A DNA stretch of 64,000 nt, taken from contig NC_052357.1 of assembly GCF_009727055.1 (NCBI RefSeq), forward strand, positions 5,680,964 to 5,744,963, given 5' to 3'. Within the stretch, counting starts at the first letter, position 1; each line of letters starts with the position of its first letter. Of this stretch, positions 21,241 to 31,600 are shown piece by piece. Under the pieces are notes generated by a model. It was not told the DNA's origin and did not search any database. It saw only the letters and a list, made by a program, of their open reading frames with translations. A program made the translations under genes and the position numbers. This DNA is from Benincasa hispida (Eukaryota > Streptophyta > Magnoliopsida > Cucurbitales > Cucurbitaceae).

Positions 21241-23201
21241 TGATGGAACACGAGACAAACGCAGTGGAATAGGATCTAATTATACTCTAATTACTTCAAA
21301 TTTAAAGGAAAATAGCATGCACTTGAAGGAAAAAACAGTGAATTAAAAGGGATGGGATACAACCTTTGTAGCTCCCGAACAATGCTTTTCTTCGCTGAAT
21401 CTCGACCCGAACTCTTCTGGACCACTACTAGAGTTGACCTACTATCCTCTGGACTCAGAACCGAGTTGTGGGACCCGTGGATGAAGAAAACCGAGAGAGA
21501 GAAAGAGATGGAAAAAATAAGATGGAATTTAGGTAGGTTTTGGGTTTGTTTTCAGCCCAATTTTAGAAAACAATTTGGTAAAATTGGCAAAAACTTTTTA
21601 ATCCAAAATAGAAAGCCCAATTTATAGAAAAAAACCATGCAACAATTGCATGAACCAAATCCATAAAAACCCAACACCTATAATCTACTACCTTAGTGGG
21701 CTTAATGTCTCCACTATAAGCCAACACCTAGCCCACTATTTTGTTAGTGGAATTATCCAACAAAAGTTTGGATTTTCCTACTAACTTTAGTCAAAGGGCA
21801 AAATAGTCATTTGGTCAAAGTCAAACTTTGACCAAAAAGGTAACATTTTGACTTTTTATGATTATTTTCGTATTGACTAATTTTGACCTCCCGAGCATGA
21901 ATCCGCATTCATTTTCTCGAAATTTAAATTACATTTGAATATAAAGTCGGTCAAAGTTTGACTTTTCAAAGTCAAAAGTCAACTCTTTGACTTTGTACAT
22001 CTTTGACCATTTTCATTATTTTCGAGCTTTCAAATATGAACATATTCATATTCTTGATATTTAAATCACATTTAAATATTAAAGTTGTATCTCTAAACTG
22101 AAAAATCCGACCACTATATCACATATACTTGTCGGTTTCTCTCTCTTCACCTAATTCGAACAATTTGAATCATTCTATCATACTGTTCTAAGTTTATTCC
22201 ATATGAGCTAGTAGGGGAACCTAATGAACCTATAGATCATGGGCTCCAACGATCCAAGATTAGCTGGCTAAACTTTTTAGGCAGAGCTAATCAACATTCG
22301 TTAACTAACAGGTCATTCCACTAGAGTCCCGTAGTTGCATTCCTCTCACTATAGATATATTTTTGTCCATTTGATATAACAATGATTAGTAAGTTAATCC
22401 TTCACAGGTTGTTCATAATCTCGGTTGGGTCATAAAAATCGTTTTATCCTCGAGACTACATCTTATTCCTTAAGTTCCACTAATCCTCTAATGAACAATT
22501 GGTTTAAGGTCCAACCTATAAACCGAATCCCTCTGGGGCCAAGAAGAGGGTGGGGCCCCTTGTTCAAGACCTGGATTCAGTACTAAAGGGTTGTATCTAC
22601 TATCCCTATAATGGGTAGGAGTGAATTCCGTCTTGCACCCTATGTTCCATGCTATCCACCCGATCTTACCCCTGAAATGGGAGGCTACCAACGATGATGA
22701 GATGCCCTCATCTATGCAGATCTAAGGATAATTCCGAGTGAACAGGAGTTTATAGTTAGCTCAGGATTAACATTAAGTCACCTAGGTCATCAATTAACGA
22801 AATAGTCAGTTTTATACATAAAACGGCATTTAGAACATAAAAAGTGACTATTTCATGGTTCAGTTTTATGCAAACTCATTGCATAGGATGCCCCCACTCA
22901 CATATCTCTATATGAACGATTTAGGATCACATCGTTTGTACTAACTACAAAGTGGGCCGCATCCATAGTATCCCCAGAATAAGGCGCCTAACCTTATTTA
23001 TATACTATAGACCATTTTGGCTATATATTTGAACTTGATCCATATTTATGTCACTACATATAGTTCAAACTACATTAAATAGCCCTAAGACCTTAATTTA
23101 TTGGATTCAAGATTACAATTTCAATAACAACTTTATCGGAAAAAAAACAGAATATGTTTATTAATTTACAAACTACGAGTTTTAGGACATAAAATCCAAC
23201 A
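21241..23201 (-). mobile_element. Copia B 5' LTR, 1961 bp
   Basis: Minus-strand start tgttggattttatgtcc at 23201, end ccatca at 21241. It is a distant relative of the 2-kb LTR family at 3376-5357, sharing blocks such as those near 22480-22560 and 22880-22960. It has no protein-coding content. Confidence 0.88.
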
Positions 23202-23206
23202 GTTAG
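23202..23206. repeat. Right target-site duplication of copia B (gttag)
   Basis: Exact match to 17880-17884. Confidence 0.92.
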
Positions 23207-23775
23207 AGGCGGACAGAAAGTTTGAATTTGATAACAATTGTCTCAACGCATTCCGAATTTTAAAAGATACGCTGATTACCGCGCCTGTCTTAATTACGTC
23301 GGATTGGACACTGCCATTTGAAATCATGTGCGACGCAATCGGGTATGCGATGGGAGCCGCATTAGCGCAAAAGAAGAAAACTATTTTGCACCCCATCGCA
23401 TATGCGAGTAAAATTCTGAACTATGCCCAAATTAATTATACCACCACTGAAAAAGAACTCCTGGCTATGATTTTTACGTTGGAAAAATTCCGGGTATATC
23501 TATTGGGAACTAAGGTACTTATTCACACTGATCACTCAGCAATAAAATATTTGATGACAAAGAATGACACAAATTCGAGGTTGATCAGATGGGTTCTCCT
23601 CCTTCAAGAATTTGATATCGAGATCATTGATCGGAAAGGGACAGAGAATCAAGTTGCGAATCATTTGTCCAAACTGAAAAATCCCGAGGTTGACTGCAAT
23701 GAATTTGAAGTGAGTGCTATGTTTCCGGATGAGCAGTTGTTTCACATAGAAGGGCTGGTATGCGAACATCGTTAA
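23207..23775 (+). pseudogene. Gypsy A RNase H
   Basis: It continues the reverse transcriptase polyprotein after copia [20 protein letters not shown], then [34 protein letters not shown] and [15 protein letters not shown]. Three of the four catalytic positions are visible (D in MCDA, E in EKELL, D in HTDH). The last, normally in VADHLS, reads VANHLSKL, an Asp-to-Asn change. The frame stays open from 23326 to 23775, making this one of the better preserved parts. Confidence 0.88.
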
Positions 23776-25030
23776 TTATTTGGTTTATGAACAATTTCCT
23801 GAAGATTACACTTACCATCAACAGAAGAAGCTCATGAATGAATGCAGACACTATTATTGGGATGAGTCGAATCTGTATAAAAGAGGTGCAGACCAAATCA
23901 TTCAATTATGTGTACCAGATGCTGCTCAACAACGCATATTGTCATAGTGCCACGATTCGCCATATAGAGGGCACTTTGAAGGACAATGTACTACAGCCAA
24001 AGTTTTATGAAGTGGATTATTTTGGCCTTCATTATTTAAGGATGTTGCTGACTATGCAATGAAATGTGATTGGTGTCAACACACCGGTAACATTTCATGG
24101 AAGAACGCAATGCCAATGAACACTATCTTGGAGCTGGAACTATTTGACATATGGGGGATTGATTTCATGGTACCATTCGCTCTTTCGCATGGCAAGCATT
24201 ATATCTTATTGGCCATCGATTACGTTTCCAAGTGGGTAGAGGCAATTATGTGCGTCACAAGTGATGCGGCGGTAGTCTCCCAGTTCCTCAAAAAGAATAT
24301 TTTCACCCGTTTTGGTACTCCCCGTGCCATTATAAGTGATGAATGATCACACTTTGTCAACCACAATATAAAGGAGCTGCTGCGCAAGTACAATATCCTC
24401 CACAAGGTGGCCACCGCATACCATCCGCAAACAAATGGCCAAGTTGAAGTTTCCAATCTTGAAATTAAATTGATACTTGAGAAGGTAATAAAACCTTCGC
24501 GGAAGGATTGGGCAATGAAGCTTGATGATGCGTTATGGGCATACCGGACCACATTTAAAACGCCTATAGTTATGTCCCCCTATGCGTTGATATTTGGCAA
24601 ATCGTGTAATTTGCCTTTGGAGCTAGAGTATAAAGCATTGTGGGCGGTCAAGAAACTGGATTTTGATTTGAAGAAAGCAGGGGAAGCGTGGAAAATGCAA
24701 CTGGTCGAGCTAGAAGAATGGAGGAACAACGCATATGAAAGTGCAAAAATTTATAAAGAATGCACCAAGTGCTGACATGACCAACGCATATGCAGTAAGA
24801 ACCTCCAAGTCGGGTAGAAAGTCTTGCTTTTCAATTCACGTCTGTGACTCTTCCCAGGAAAGCTAAAGTCACGTTGGTCCGAACCGTTCATAATTCGACA
24901 AGTACTTCCACATGGCGCGGTAGAATTATCAAATGACGACGGAACCAACATATTCAAAGTCAATGGACATTAAGTAAAGGCATACCATGGAGAAGACTGG
25001 CATCGCCAAGTCGACTCCATGGAACTAAGA
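23776..25030 (+). pseudogene. Gypsy A integrase, frameshifted
   Basis: The zinc-binding part (23776-24080) is in pieces, with the CDWCQ block at 24062. The core follows: ELELFDIWGIDFM (first Asp), IDYVSKWVEAI, FTRFGTPRAIISDE (second Asp, followed by a stop in place of a glycine codon at about 24345), then [16 protein letters not shown] (catalytic Glu). 24480-24770 has the C-terminal [12 protein letters not shown] and [15 protein letters not shown]. 24776-25030 shows the pol tail (SGPFI-like and KAYHGEDWHRQVDSM) in other frames. The DDE triad is intact, but the frame is broken at least three times. Confidence 0.88.
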
Positions 25031-26407
25031 AACTTTGAATGAAGAAGGATGTATGTGGTCCCTGCGTTATCAGATGATCGCAACTTATCAGGGATGCAAG
25101 TTTTGGGAAACCTCAAGTCTTCAACTCTTTTCTCCACTACTCGGAATTTTCACCATCTTTTCAATTCTGATTTATCCTTACTTTATTATCTTTTCAATTT
25201 TCACTATCGATTATTAAAAAAAAAATTGCGATAACGATTTTTATTTTGTTTAAAATAATTTGACACTCTCTTTGTTTTTCTTACAACGATCGAGGCACTG
25301 GATTATGAAAATGTTACGCAAAGCAGCACTTATCTTATTCCATTACTGCAACCCAACGAAGAATGATCGCTGCAAAGATGGATGTGTCAATACAATGCAG
25401 GCGACAACGCAAAATTTGGGGTGTACTCTTCCTTATCTTCATGTCCAATTTTGCGCTATCACATTGCATTTTAGTTTTCAAGGTTTTATCACCACATCCT
25501 CTTTAATCACCGCAATCATTTGGTATAGATAAATTTAGTGAGTTACTGCATGTTGTTTCTTATCCCAGTATGATTTCAGTGATGATAGATATACTTCTAT
25601 TGCTTTCGTATACACTAGAGTTAACTTAAATCTTAAGATAGTCACCTCATGAAATATTTCTCGAAGTTAGGGGTTTGCTAGCTTTCTTTCAAACTCTCTT
25701 TACAACGCATTCTATGACCATCGCATGACTTATTTTAATCTTTTGGTAATGAGAACATTGCCGCATTTTAAATTTGGGAATGGGATATTTGTTTCCGACC
25801 TTGCTTCTACAAAGAAAAAAAAAATTGAGAATAACAACTCCACTGTCAACGCAATGGGAAGCCCATGTTGATAAGAGTTAAGTTGTGAAAGGCACTTACC
25901 CGTAGTTGGATATCCGCATGACACGTGTGGGGGCAAGCCAAAACGAAAGTAAGTCACCAGGATCAATGCATAAATCAATGATCGCAACATCACTACCAAA
26001 TCGGTATGAGTTTAGTCTGAGAAAGAGTGCATTGCTCGTAGTTGGATGTTCGCATGACACACGTGGGGGCAAGCCAAAACGAAGGCAAGGTACTCGAATC
26101 AGTGCAAGGTTAGAAAAAATGCAATGAAAAAAAATTTTGTGCAAGGATAAATCATTTGACACCCCGGTGGAAAATTTTCTTTTTGAAATAAATCATGCGA
26201 TGTTTTGGAATTTAGTAAAGTTCTTTTGAAAGTTAAGCTTGCAATCCCTAAGTCTTAGAAATATTTTAGGAAGAGGCTTGAATAAGACTTAAGGAAATTC
26301 TGGCATATAGGATTTGAACGAAGTATCCTTGAGAAATCTAGGGAAAGAACTTTGCGGTTAACTTGATAAAGGAATCTTTAGCTTATGCTTGAGGACAAGC
26401 ATTGTTT
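25031..26407 (+). other. Gypsy A 3' non-coding region with duplicated motif
   Basis: About 1.4 kb between pol and the polypurine tract, with only short ORFs and no domain. Two copies of a ~49-bp motif are at 25901-25949 and 26037-26085 (cgtagttggat..., gcaagccaaaacgaa). The motif is conserved in gypsy C in the same position. There is no envelope-type ORF here, unlike gypsy C. Confidence 0.75.
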
Positions 26408-26420
26408 AAATTTGGGGATG
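26408..26420 (+). other. Gypsy A polypurine tract
   Basis: aaatttggggatg directly before the 3' LTR start tgataacggg. Gypsy C has the equivalent aaatttgggggtg on the minus strand before tgataag. Confidence 0.85.
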
Positions 26421-28077
26421 TGATAACGGGCAGAAATACACGTTATCATAGTGCTAAGTTCTTAAATAATGTTGGATTGCGTTGATAGAATGTATTAAAT
26501 TGCGTCCATTAAGCATAAATCCATAGTATTACGGTTGCATGCGTCCAACGCATTAGAGCAGTTGATCTTTATGTTTTTGTGCAGAATATGCGTTAATGCT
26601 ATGCAGAGATTGCGATCATAGGAATATATTGTTCGAGCGCAACTTCACCGCAAGACTTTGCATTGATCGTACTCGCAAACATTCGCCCAAGAAGAATCAC
26701 CGCAACTTGGTCAGCGCAATATGATGCTCACATCGGGTGAAAGGACAATTAAGATCGATGAGACAGAAAACTGACGGCAGTCGGATCCAAATTAAGTTGA
26801 CAGTCGATAACGGTCACAAAGTACATCCAGCTTTATCGGTAACAATTATCCAGCGCATCAGTCAGGAATTAAAGCTGTCCCATCTGTACAACCGAGAGAG
26901 AGAAGTCGCCTTTCACCTTTAATGCCCTATAAATACCAAGTGCATTCTTCAGAGAAGGGGTTAAGTAGTCGATTAGTTGATCAGTCAAAAAGTTCACAGT
27001 TGTTTCTATTCATAGTTTTCTTTTCCATTTTACGGCGGAGCAAGAGAAGAGTGGTGGCACCGGAGATCGCCCAGGACAGCTCGAAAGAGAACCTTGGGGC
27101 GTAAGAGCATAGAGCAGGCCGACTCTCGCGAGAGCGAGAATATCTTTAGAGCACTAATAGAAACAATGTAACCGTCTGGCAGCAAGAAATTGCTACCAGA
27201 CTCTTTACTATACTTGCATCGTTATTTTGTACTTCATCTCATATCTATCAATGGAAGTTCTATTTCTACATCTGCTCACTCTCTTAATATGCATGAGTAA
27301 TTAAACTAGTTGAATGGCTTGAGAAGAACTAAGCTAACATGACCTAGGAAGTTCATTGCTTGCGATTGTCTTATTTTATGCTGTGCAAAATACCCTTTAG
27401 AGTTACTCGAGAGAGAATCTAAAGAAAGAACCTAATGTCTCAAGAGAGCTAGGTTAGAATCTGGACTCGAAAGAGCAAGATTAGGCTTGCATAAACAAGA
27501 GATAGGAACTTAGAGATAAGCTCTATTTGTCAACTTGCATCGCATGCATCCTAGGAATGAGAATGATATTATGTGGTCGCATATTTGTGTGAATGTCAGG
27601 TTGTCATCGTATAAATAGAGATAGAGGTTTATGTGTAAATCTTGTAGACTTATCGCATATTTATCGCATGCGTTCTAGCCTTAGAAGCCGTGGCATTCAC
27701 GCCGAGAGATGGTTTACTATTGTATGCATGTTGCGTGAACGAAAGGCATGAACGCATTATAGGGAGTGTTAGCCGAAACTTTTTTCAACTTGTTCACCGC
27801 ATATTCATCGTATTTCCCGTTTACCAACTCTTTTCAAACTCTTTCGCATTCGTTATTTATTTCCATCAACGCAAACAACAAACCCAATGATTTATTTATT
27901 TAACTGGATACCACAAATCTTCATAAAAATCACCAACACAAGTTCCTGTGTTCGACCCTGGACTTACCAGGAAACTCAGGGGAATTTACACTTGAATTCC
28001 GCTAGGGAAACTTGAGTGCACAACGCAATCCATCAACGCATATCATCCATATTTCCACTACATAAAATAACGCATCA
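26421..28077 (+). mobile_element. Gypsy A 3' LTR, 1657 bp
   Basis: Bounded by tgataacggg and aacgcatca. It aligns along its length with the rejoined 5' LTR (1663 bp), with many point differences scattered through it. This points to an old insertion. Confidence 0.92.
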
Positions 28078-28082
28078 GTCGC
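28078..28082. repeat. Right target-site duplication of gypsy A (gtcgc)
   Basis: Four of five bases match gtcgt at 11312-11316. Confidence 0.75.
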
Positions 28083-28594
28083 CCACAGAGAAAATTAGGT
28101 GGTAAAGATTGAGCTTTTTTTTATTCCACTTCATTTGAATAGAAAGATAAATTAGCTTTAGGGCGATTTCTCTGTACTAACCTTTCTTCTTCGTTTTTGC
28201 AGGTATTCTAATGGAGATTTTGATCTTTAAATATTCAGTGAAGAAGATGAACATGCAATCAGAGATTCAAGAAGAGGAAGAAAAGATGAATACAACAATG
28301 TATAATGATTTAGTGATTTAGCTCCACCTACATCCACTTTTGAAGAAACCCTCAAGTTTTCATTCAAAGCTTTCAAGATTACAAAAAGTTTTCAGATAAG
28401 TTTTCTCACTCTCTGAAAAATGGGGGAAAAAAAAGCTTACTTTTTATTCTTTACACTGAATTGTTTCAATACAGATAGTTGAGGAATAAAAACAGTTTGT
28501 AACAACTTGATAATTGTTTTCTGTTTGTTTGAACAGGGGCTAGAGAGATAGAGAGGTAAGAAAGAGCTGGGGTTTTTGGTTCATGTCTTCAACA
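28083..28594 (-). mobile_element. Copia element A 5' LTR, outer part, displaced
   Basis: Because the gypsy element left a target duplication, this flank was contiguous with 11186-11316. Read on the minus strand it starts tgttgaagacatgaacc (28594) and contains the word gtggatgtaggtggagc, typical of copia LTR transcribed regions, then a pyrimidine-rich part. The rejoined LTR is about 643 bp. The outer boundary is chosen from the TG end only. Confidence 0.65.
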
Positions 28595-28637
28595 GATGTC
28601 ATGTGCCTTCATCATGACTGTTGAATCAAATAAATTG

Positions 28638-28936
28638 AGGTTCCATTTGATAACCATTTTGTTTTTTGTTTTTGAAAATTAAGCCCATGCACACTATTTC
28701 CACCTCCAAATTTCTTCTTTTGTTCTCTATATTTCATCGATGGTTTAAAAAATCAAGCCAAATTTTGTGAACTAGAAAAGGTAACTTTCAAAAAGTTGCT
28801 TTTGTTTTTGGAATTTGACTAAAAATTCAACTATTGTATTTAAGAAAAATGTAAATCATTGTATGAAATGTGGATGAAATAGGCTTAATTTTCAAAACCA
28901 AAAATAAAAAAATCAAATGGTTACAAAACGAGGTCT
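28638..28936 (-). mobile_element. MITE family 1, copy A
   Basis: A ~300-bp element with long imperfect terminal inverted repeats. One end reads tttgataaccattttg followed by a gaaaattaag block. The other has aggcttaattttcaaaac, then atggttacaaaacgaggtct. It has no coding. Five further copies are in the window. Its internal orientation is opposite to copies C-E. Confidence 0.8.
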
Positions 28937-29875
28937 AGTTTATTCGTATTTACTGTTAATATTTGAATATAGGTTAAATTAAGCTAAAAAATGCTTAATT
29001 TAACTCAAATGCCAACCAAGCTCTTAGTTAATTTAAGCGATAGATTCATGGACAAACTAAGCTCAAATCCACACCGTCCTATGTGAACTTTATAAATAGA
29101 GAAGTTAAAATTCATTTTGGGGGCTTTAAGACTAAATCACACTTACAAAAAAAAAAATACTTTAAAGATACAAACATTCGTCTTAGACGTCAACTTAAAA
29201 ATCATCCATGTTTTACATTCAAGTGTGTGCATTCAAGATAAATAATCATACGATCAAGTAATGTTAGAGATCGAATCACTTTTACATAAAATCAAATGTA
29301 AGCTCAAGTTCAATTCCACAAAATAGGTTCTCCGAAAATTCAGTGTAACGACTACTTTTATTATGTCTTTGAAACTCTACACGTTTAAATTATATCTCAA
29401 TTTCTACATTATATACACTACCCTAATCTAGAATAATTAATCGGATCAAATTTTAAATTGACATTGGAACTCATAAAGGCATGTGGGCCCTATATCCGTA
29501 CGTGAAAATTACAATTTGTCTGGACTTGTGTAGTGGGTTACAATATAATAATAATATAATAATATGATTGGAATATTGTGAAATAAGGGTATATATTGAG
29601 TGCATGAACCTCCTGATAGTTTACCTCCTTTTATAAAATTTAATACTGCTATGGCCTACCAAAAATATTAATTAATGGTAAAGTAATAATAATATTAATA
29701 CTATAAATAATTTTTTTTTATAAAAGAAATAAAAGGTAAAACTGTGCCAAAAAGCTCGGACTAGCATCGTCAACTTTGGTGGCTAGCGAGGCGATACGAA
29801 TTTTCCAGCCGGCAACTTCGCACTTTTTTGTTTGTTTGTTTTTAAATTAATTTAATTTAAGAATATTTTTTAAAA
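28937..29875. other. Intergenic, no gene seen
   Basis: AT-rich DNA with no ORF of protein character and no repeat that I recognise. A short GC-richer patch is at 29745-29825. Confidence 0.6.
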
Positions 29876-30005
29876 TAAAAAAAATAAGAAAAACTATTTA
29901 CATAAAATAGTAAAATTTTAATCTTATTTAATAGAGATTGATAGAAGTATATCATTAATACTGTTTTTTTTTGTTATTTCTATAAATAATTTAACATTTT
30001 TCCAT
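29876..30005. mobile_element. MITE family 2, short copy
   Basis: About 130 bp. The left end (actatttacataaaatagt) and the right end (ttatttctataaataattt) are approximate inverted repeats, matching the ends of the copy at 35907-36122. The interior has a gatagaagtatatca word. Confidence 0.5.
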
Positions 30006-30780
30006 CTGTAAAATTTTTTCTTTAATTTTTTGGTAAATATTAATTCATACCCCATTTTGGGACTTATATCAAATTAAATCTTAGATTAATAATTAATAAT
30101 CATATCAATTTAAACTCTAAACTTTAAGAGTTATATCAATTTAAACTCTAAACTAATTATTGTATCAATTAAAAACTTATTCACTTAAACCTTAAATTTT
30201 CATAAATATATTAATTTAAATAATGAACTTTCATAAGTGTATTCAGGTAAAATATAATAGATGTTTTAAATTGATACGCTTACAAAAGTTCAGAGTTTAA
30301 ATTAGGTTTAAATTGACATATTTATGAAAATTGAAGGTTTAAATTTATAAATTATTAGTTCGGAGTTTAAATTGATACAATTATTAATTCAGAGTTTCAA
30401 TTAATACAACCTTTAAATTAAGGAATATAAATTGATATTTAATTTTTTTTAACCTTTCACCCCACTACTGCTTAATATACGAAATCGATGCTATATTAAA
30501 AAGCATTAACAATGGAGAATTTTTACCATGCTATCTTATCCTACATTTTAAAGCAAATGCCTATTATATTGACTATTTTTCCTGTCTTTTCATGTGATTG
30601 TTACGATGATGTTATATTGCAAATCGTCACATAGTATTCTCTTAATTGCATAAATGAAATTCAAGCAAAAAAATATTTAAAAAAATATTACATAATATAA
30701 TTGTATATATAGGATAAAAAATGATAAAAGATTAAAAAACCCACACCTAACCACCACTTTTACTGTTTCTTTTCGATTTT
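30006..30780. other. Intergenic, with degenerate short repeats
   Basis: Repeated 'atcaatttaaactctaa'-type phrases at 30060-30430, on both strands. They are simple degenerate repeats with no coding. Confidence 0.5.
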
Positions 30781-31600
30781 CTCAACTTGAAAGCTATCAT
30801 TAATAACAACTATTAGTGATAGCCACTGATAGTTGTTATTAGTGACAACTTTCAATTTGAGAAATATTAATATAATTTTGAAATATTAACTTTTAATTTG
30901 CTATTAGCTATAAGTGATTATTATTGATACACTTTCATCTAATGGAATCAATCTTAAAATATTAATAGTTAAGGTTATCAGTAGCTGTCAATGATAGGCT
31001 TTTATTAGTAGTTATCAACATTGAAATAAAACCAACAACCTTGAAAGATTGAGTTATACCAGTGTTGGAAAGTTATCAGAGGCTATCATTGATAGACTTT
31101 CATAAATGACTATCAATTTTGAAAGATTAACATAGTATCTATCATTAATAATCTTTTATCGTGGCTATCATCAATAGCAGCTATCAGTCGTTATCATCGA
31201 TAAACTTTCATCCATTAGAATCAACCTTGAAATATTAACACTCAAGGCTAACAATGATAGACTTCTATAATTAGTTATGAACTTTCAAAGAAACTTGATA
31301 TATAGATTTCACCTAACTTCTATCACCGATATCACTAATATCACTCATATCGTGGTTATCAGTGGTAGCCTTTTTCACTGTGAACATCATTGATAAGATC
31401 TTATCAATGATCTCACTGATATCATGCTATCAATGATAGCTCTCTATCACCGATAACATGCTATCAGTGGCAACTTCTATCATCGATAATGTACTATTAG
31501 TGGTAGTTTCTATCATCGATAACGTGCTATCATTGTTGGCTTCTTCTATCACTGATAATATACTATCAGTGGTAGCTTCTATCAAAGATAGCTACCAACT
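30781..31600. repeat. Array of short tatca/tgata palindromic words
   Basis: About 820 bp in which ctatcantgatag-type near-palindromes recur dozens of times with irregular spacing, becoming a regular 33-bp array at the right end. It resembles the interior of MITE family 2, from which it may derive. Confidence 0.75.
31411..31577 (+). repeat. 33-bp minisatellite, five units
   Basis: Units begin at about 31411, 31443, 31476, 31509 and 31545, with lengths 32, 33, 33, 36 and 33 bp. Each unit has tctatca, gataa, ctatcagtgg and a tail near ct. As 33 is a multiple of three, the repeat creates an artificial open frame (31458-31751) rich in Ile, Val, Ser and Asp. Confidence 0.85.

Larger units (their letters stand above)
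17885..23201 (-). mobile_element. Copia element B, internally deleted, nested in gypsy A
   Basis: This is a 5317-bp insertion in the minus orientation with perfect gttag duplications. Its 5' LTR (23201 down to 21241, 1961 bp) is full length. The other end, 17885-18030, matches only the last ~145 bp of that LTR (21241-21390: tgatggaacacgag, aggatctaatta, gcatgcact). The reading jumps straight from integrase into this remnant. So the integrase end, reverse transcriptase, RNase H, polypurine tract and most of the 3' LTR were removed in one deletion after insertion. It can act only as a dead copy. Confidence 0.9.
11317..28077 (+). mobile_element. Gypsy element A (Athila/Tat type), with two nested insertions
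   Basis: This is a complete but dead Ty3-gypsy retrotransposon with LTRs of 1663 bp (rejoined) and 1657 bp, a tRNA-Asp primer-binding site, gag, protease, reverse transcriptase, RNase H, integrase, and a polypurine tract. The total span is 16,761 bp. Removing copia B (5317 bp) and the solo LTR (1574 bp) with one copy of each duplication leaves about 9.86 kb. It inserted into copia A's LTR. The primer-binding site tggcgccgttgccg and the domain style place it in the Athila/Tat group, which is established usage of that tRNA. Many stop codons show it cannot move autonomously. Confidence 0.9.

Noticed and set aside
28083..28330. A small spliced gene: ATG before the gypsy element (atgtcgcccacagag after rejoining), a donor at gtaaag and an acceptor tttttgcag, reading about 17 residues.
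   Set aside because: The primer-binding site at 11172 shows that this DNA is copia A's LTR, and the minus strand has LTR features. The peptide is very short and looks accidental.
31411..31577. CRISPR-like repeat array.
   Set aside because: There are no unique spacers, the units abut directly, and the genome is a plant.
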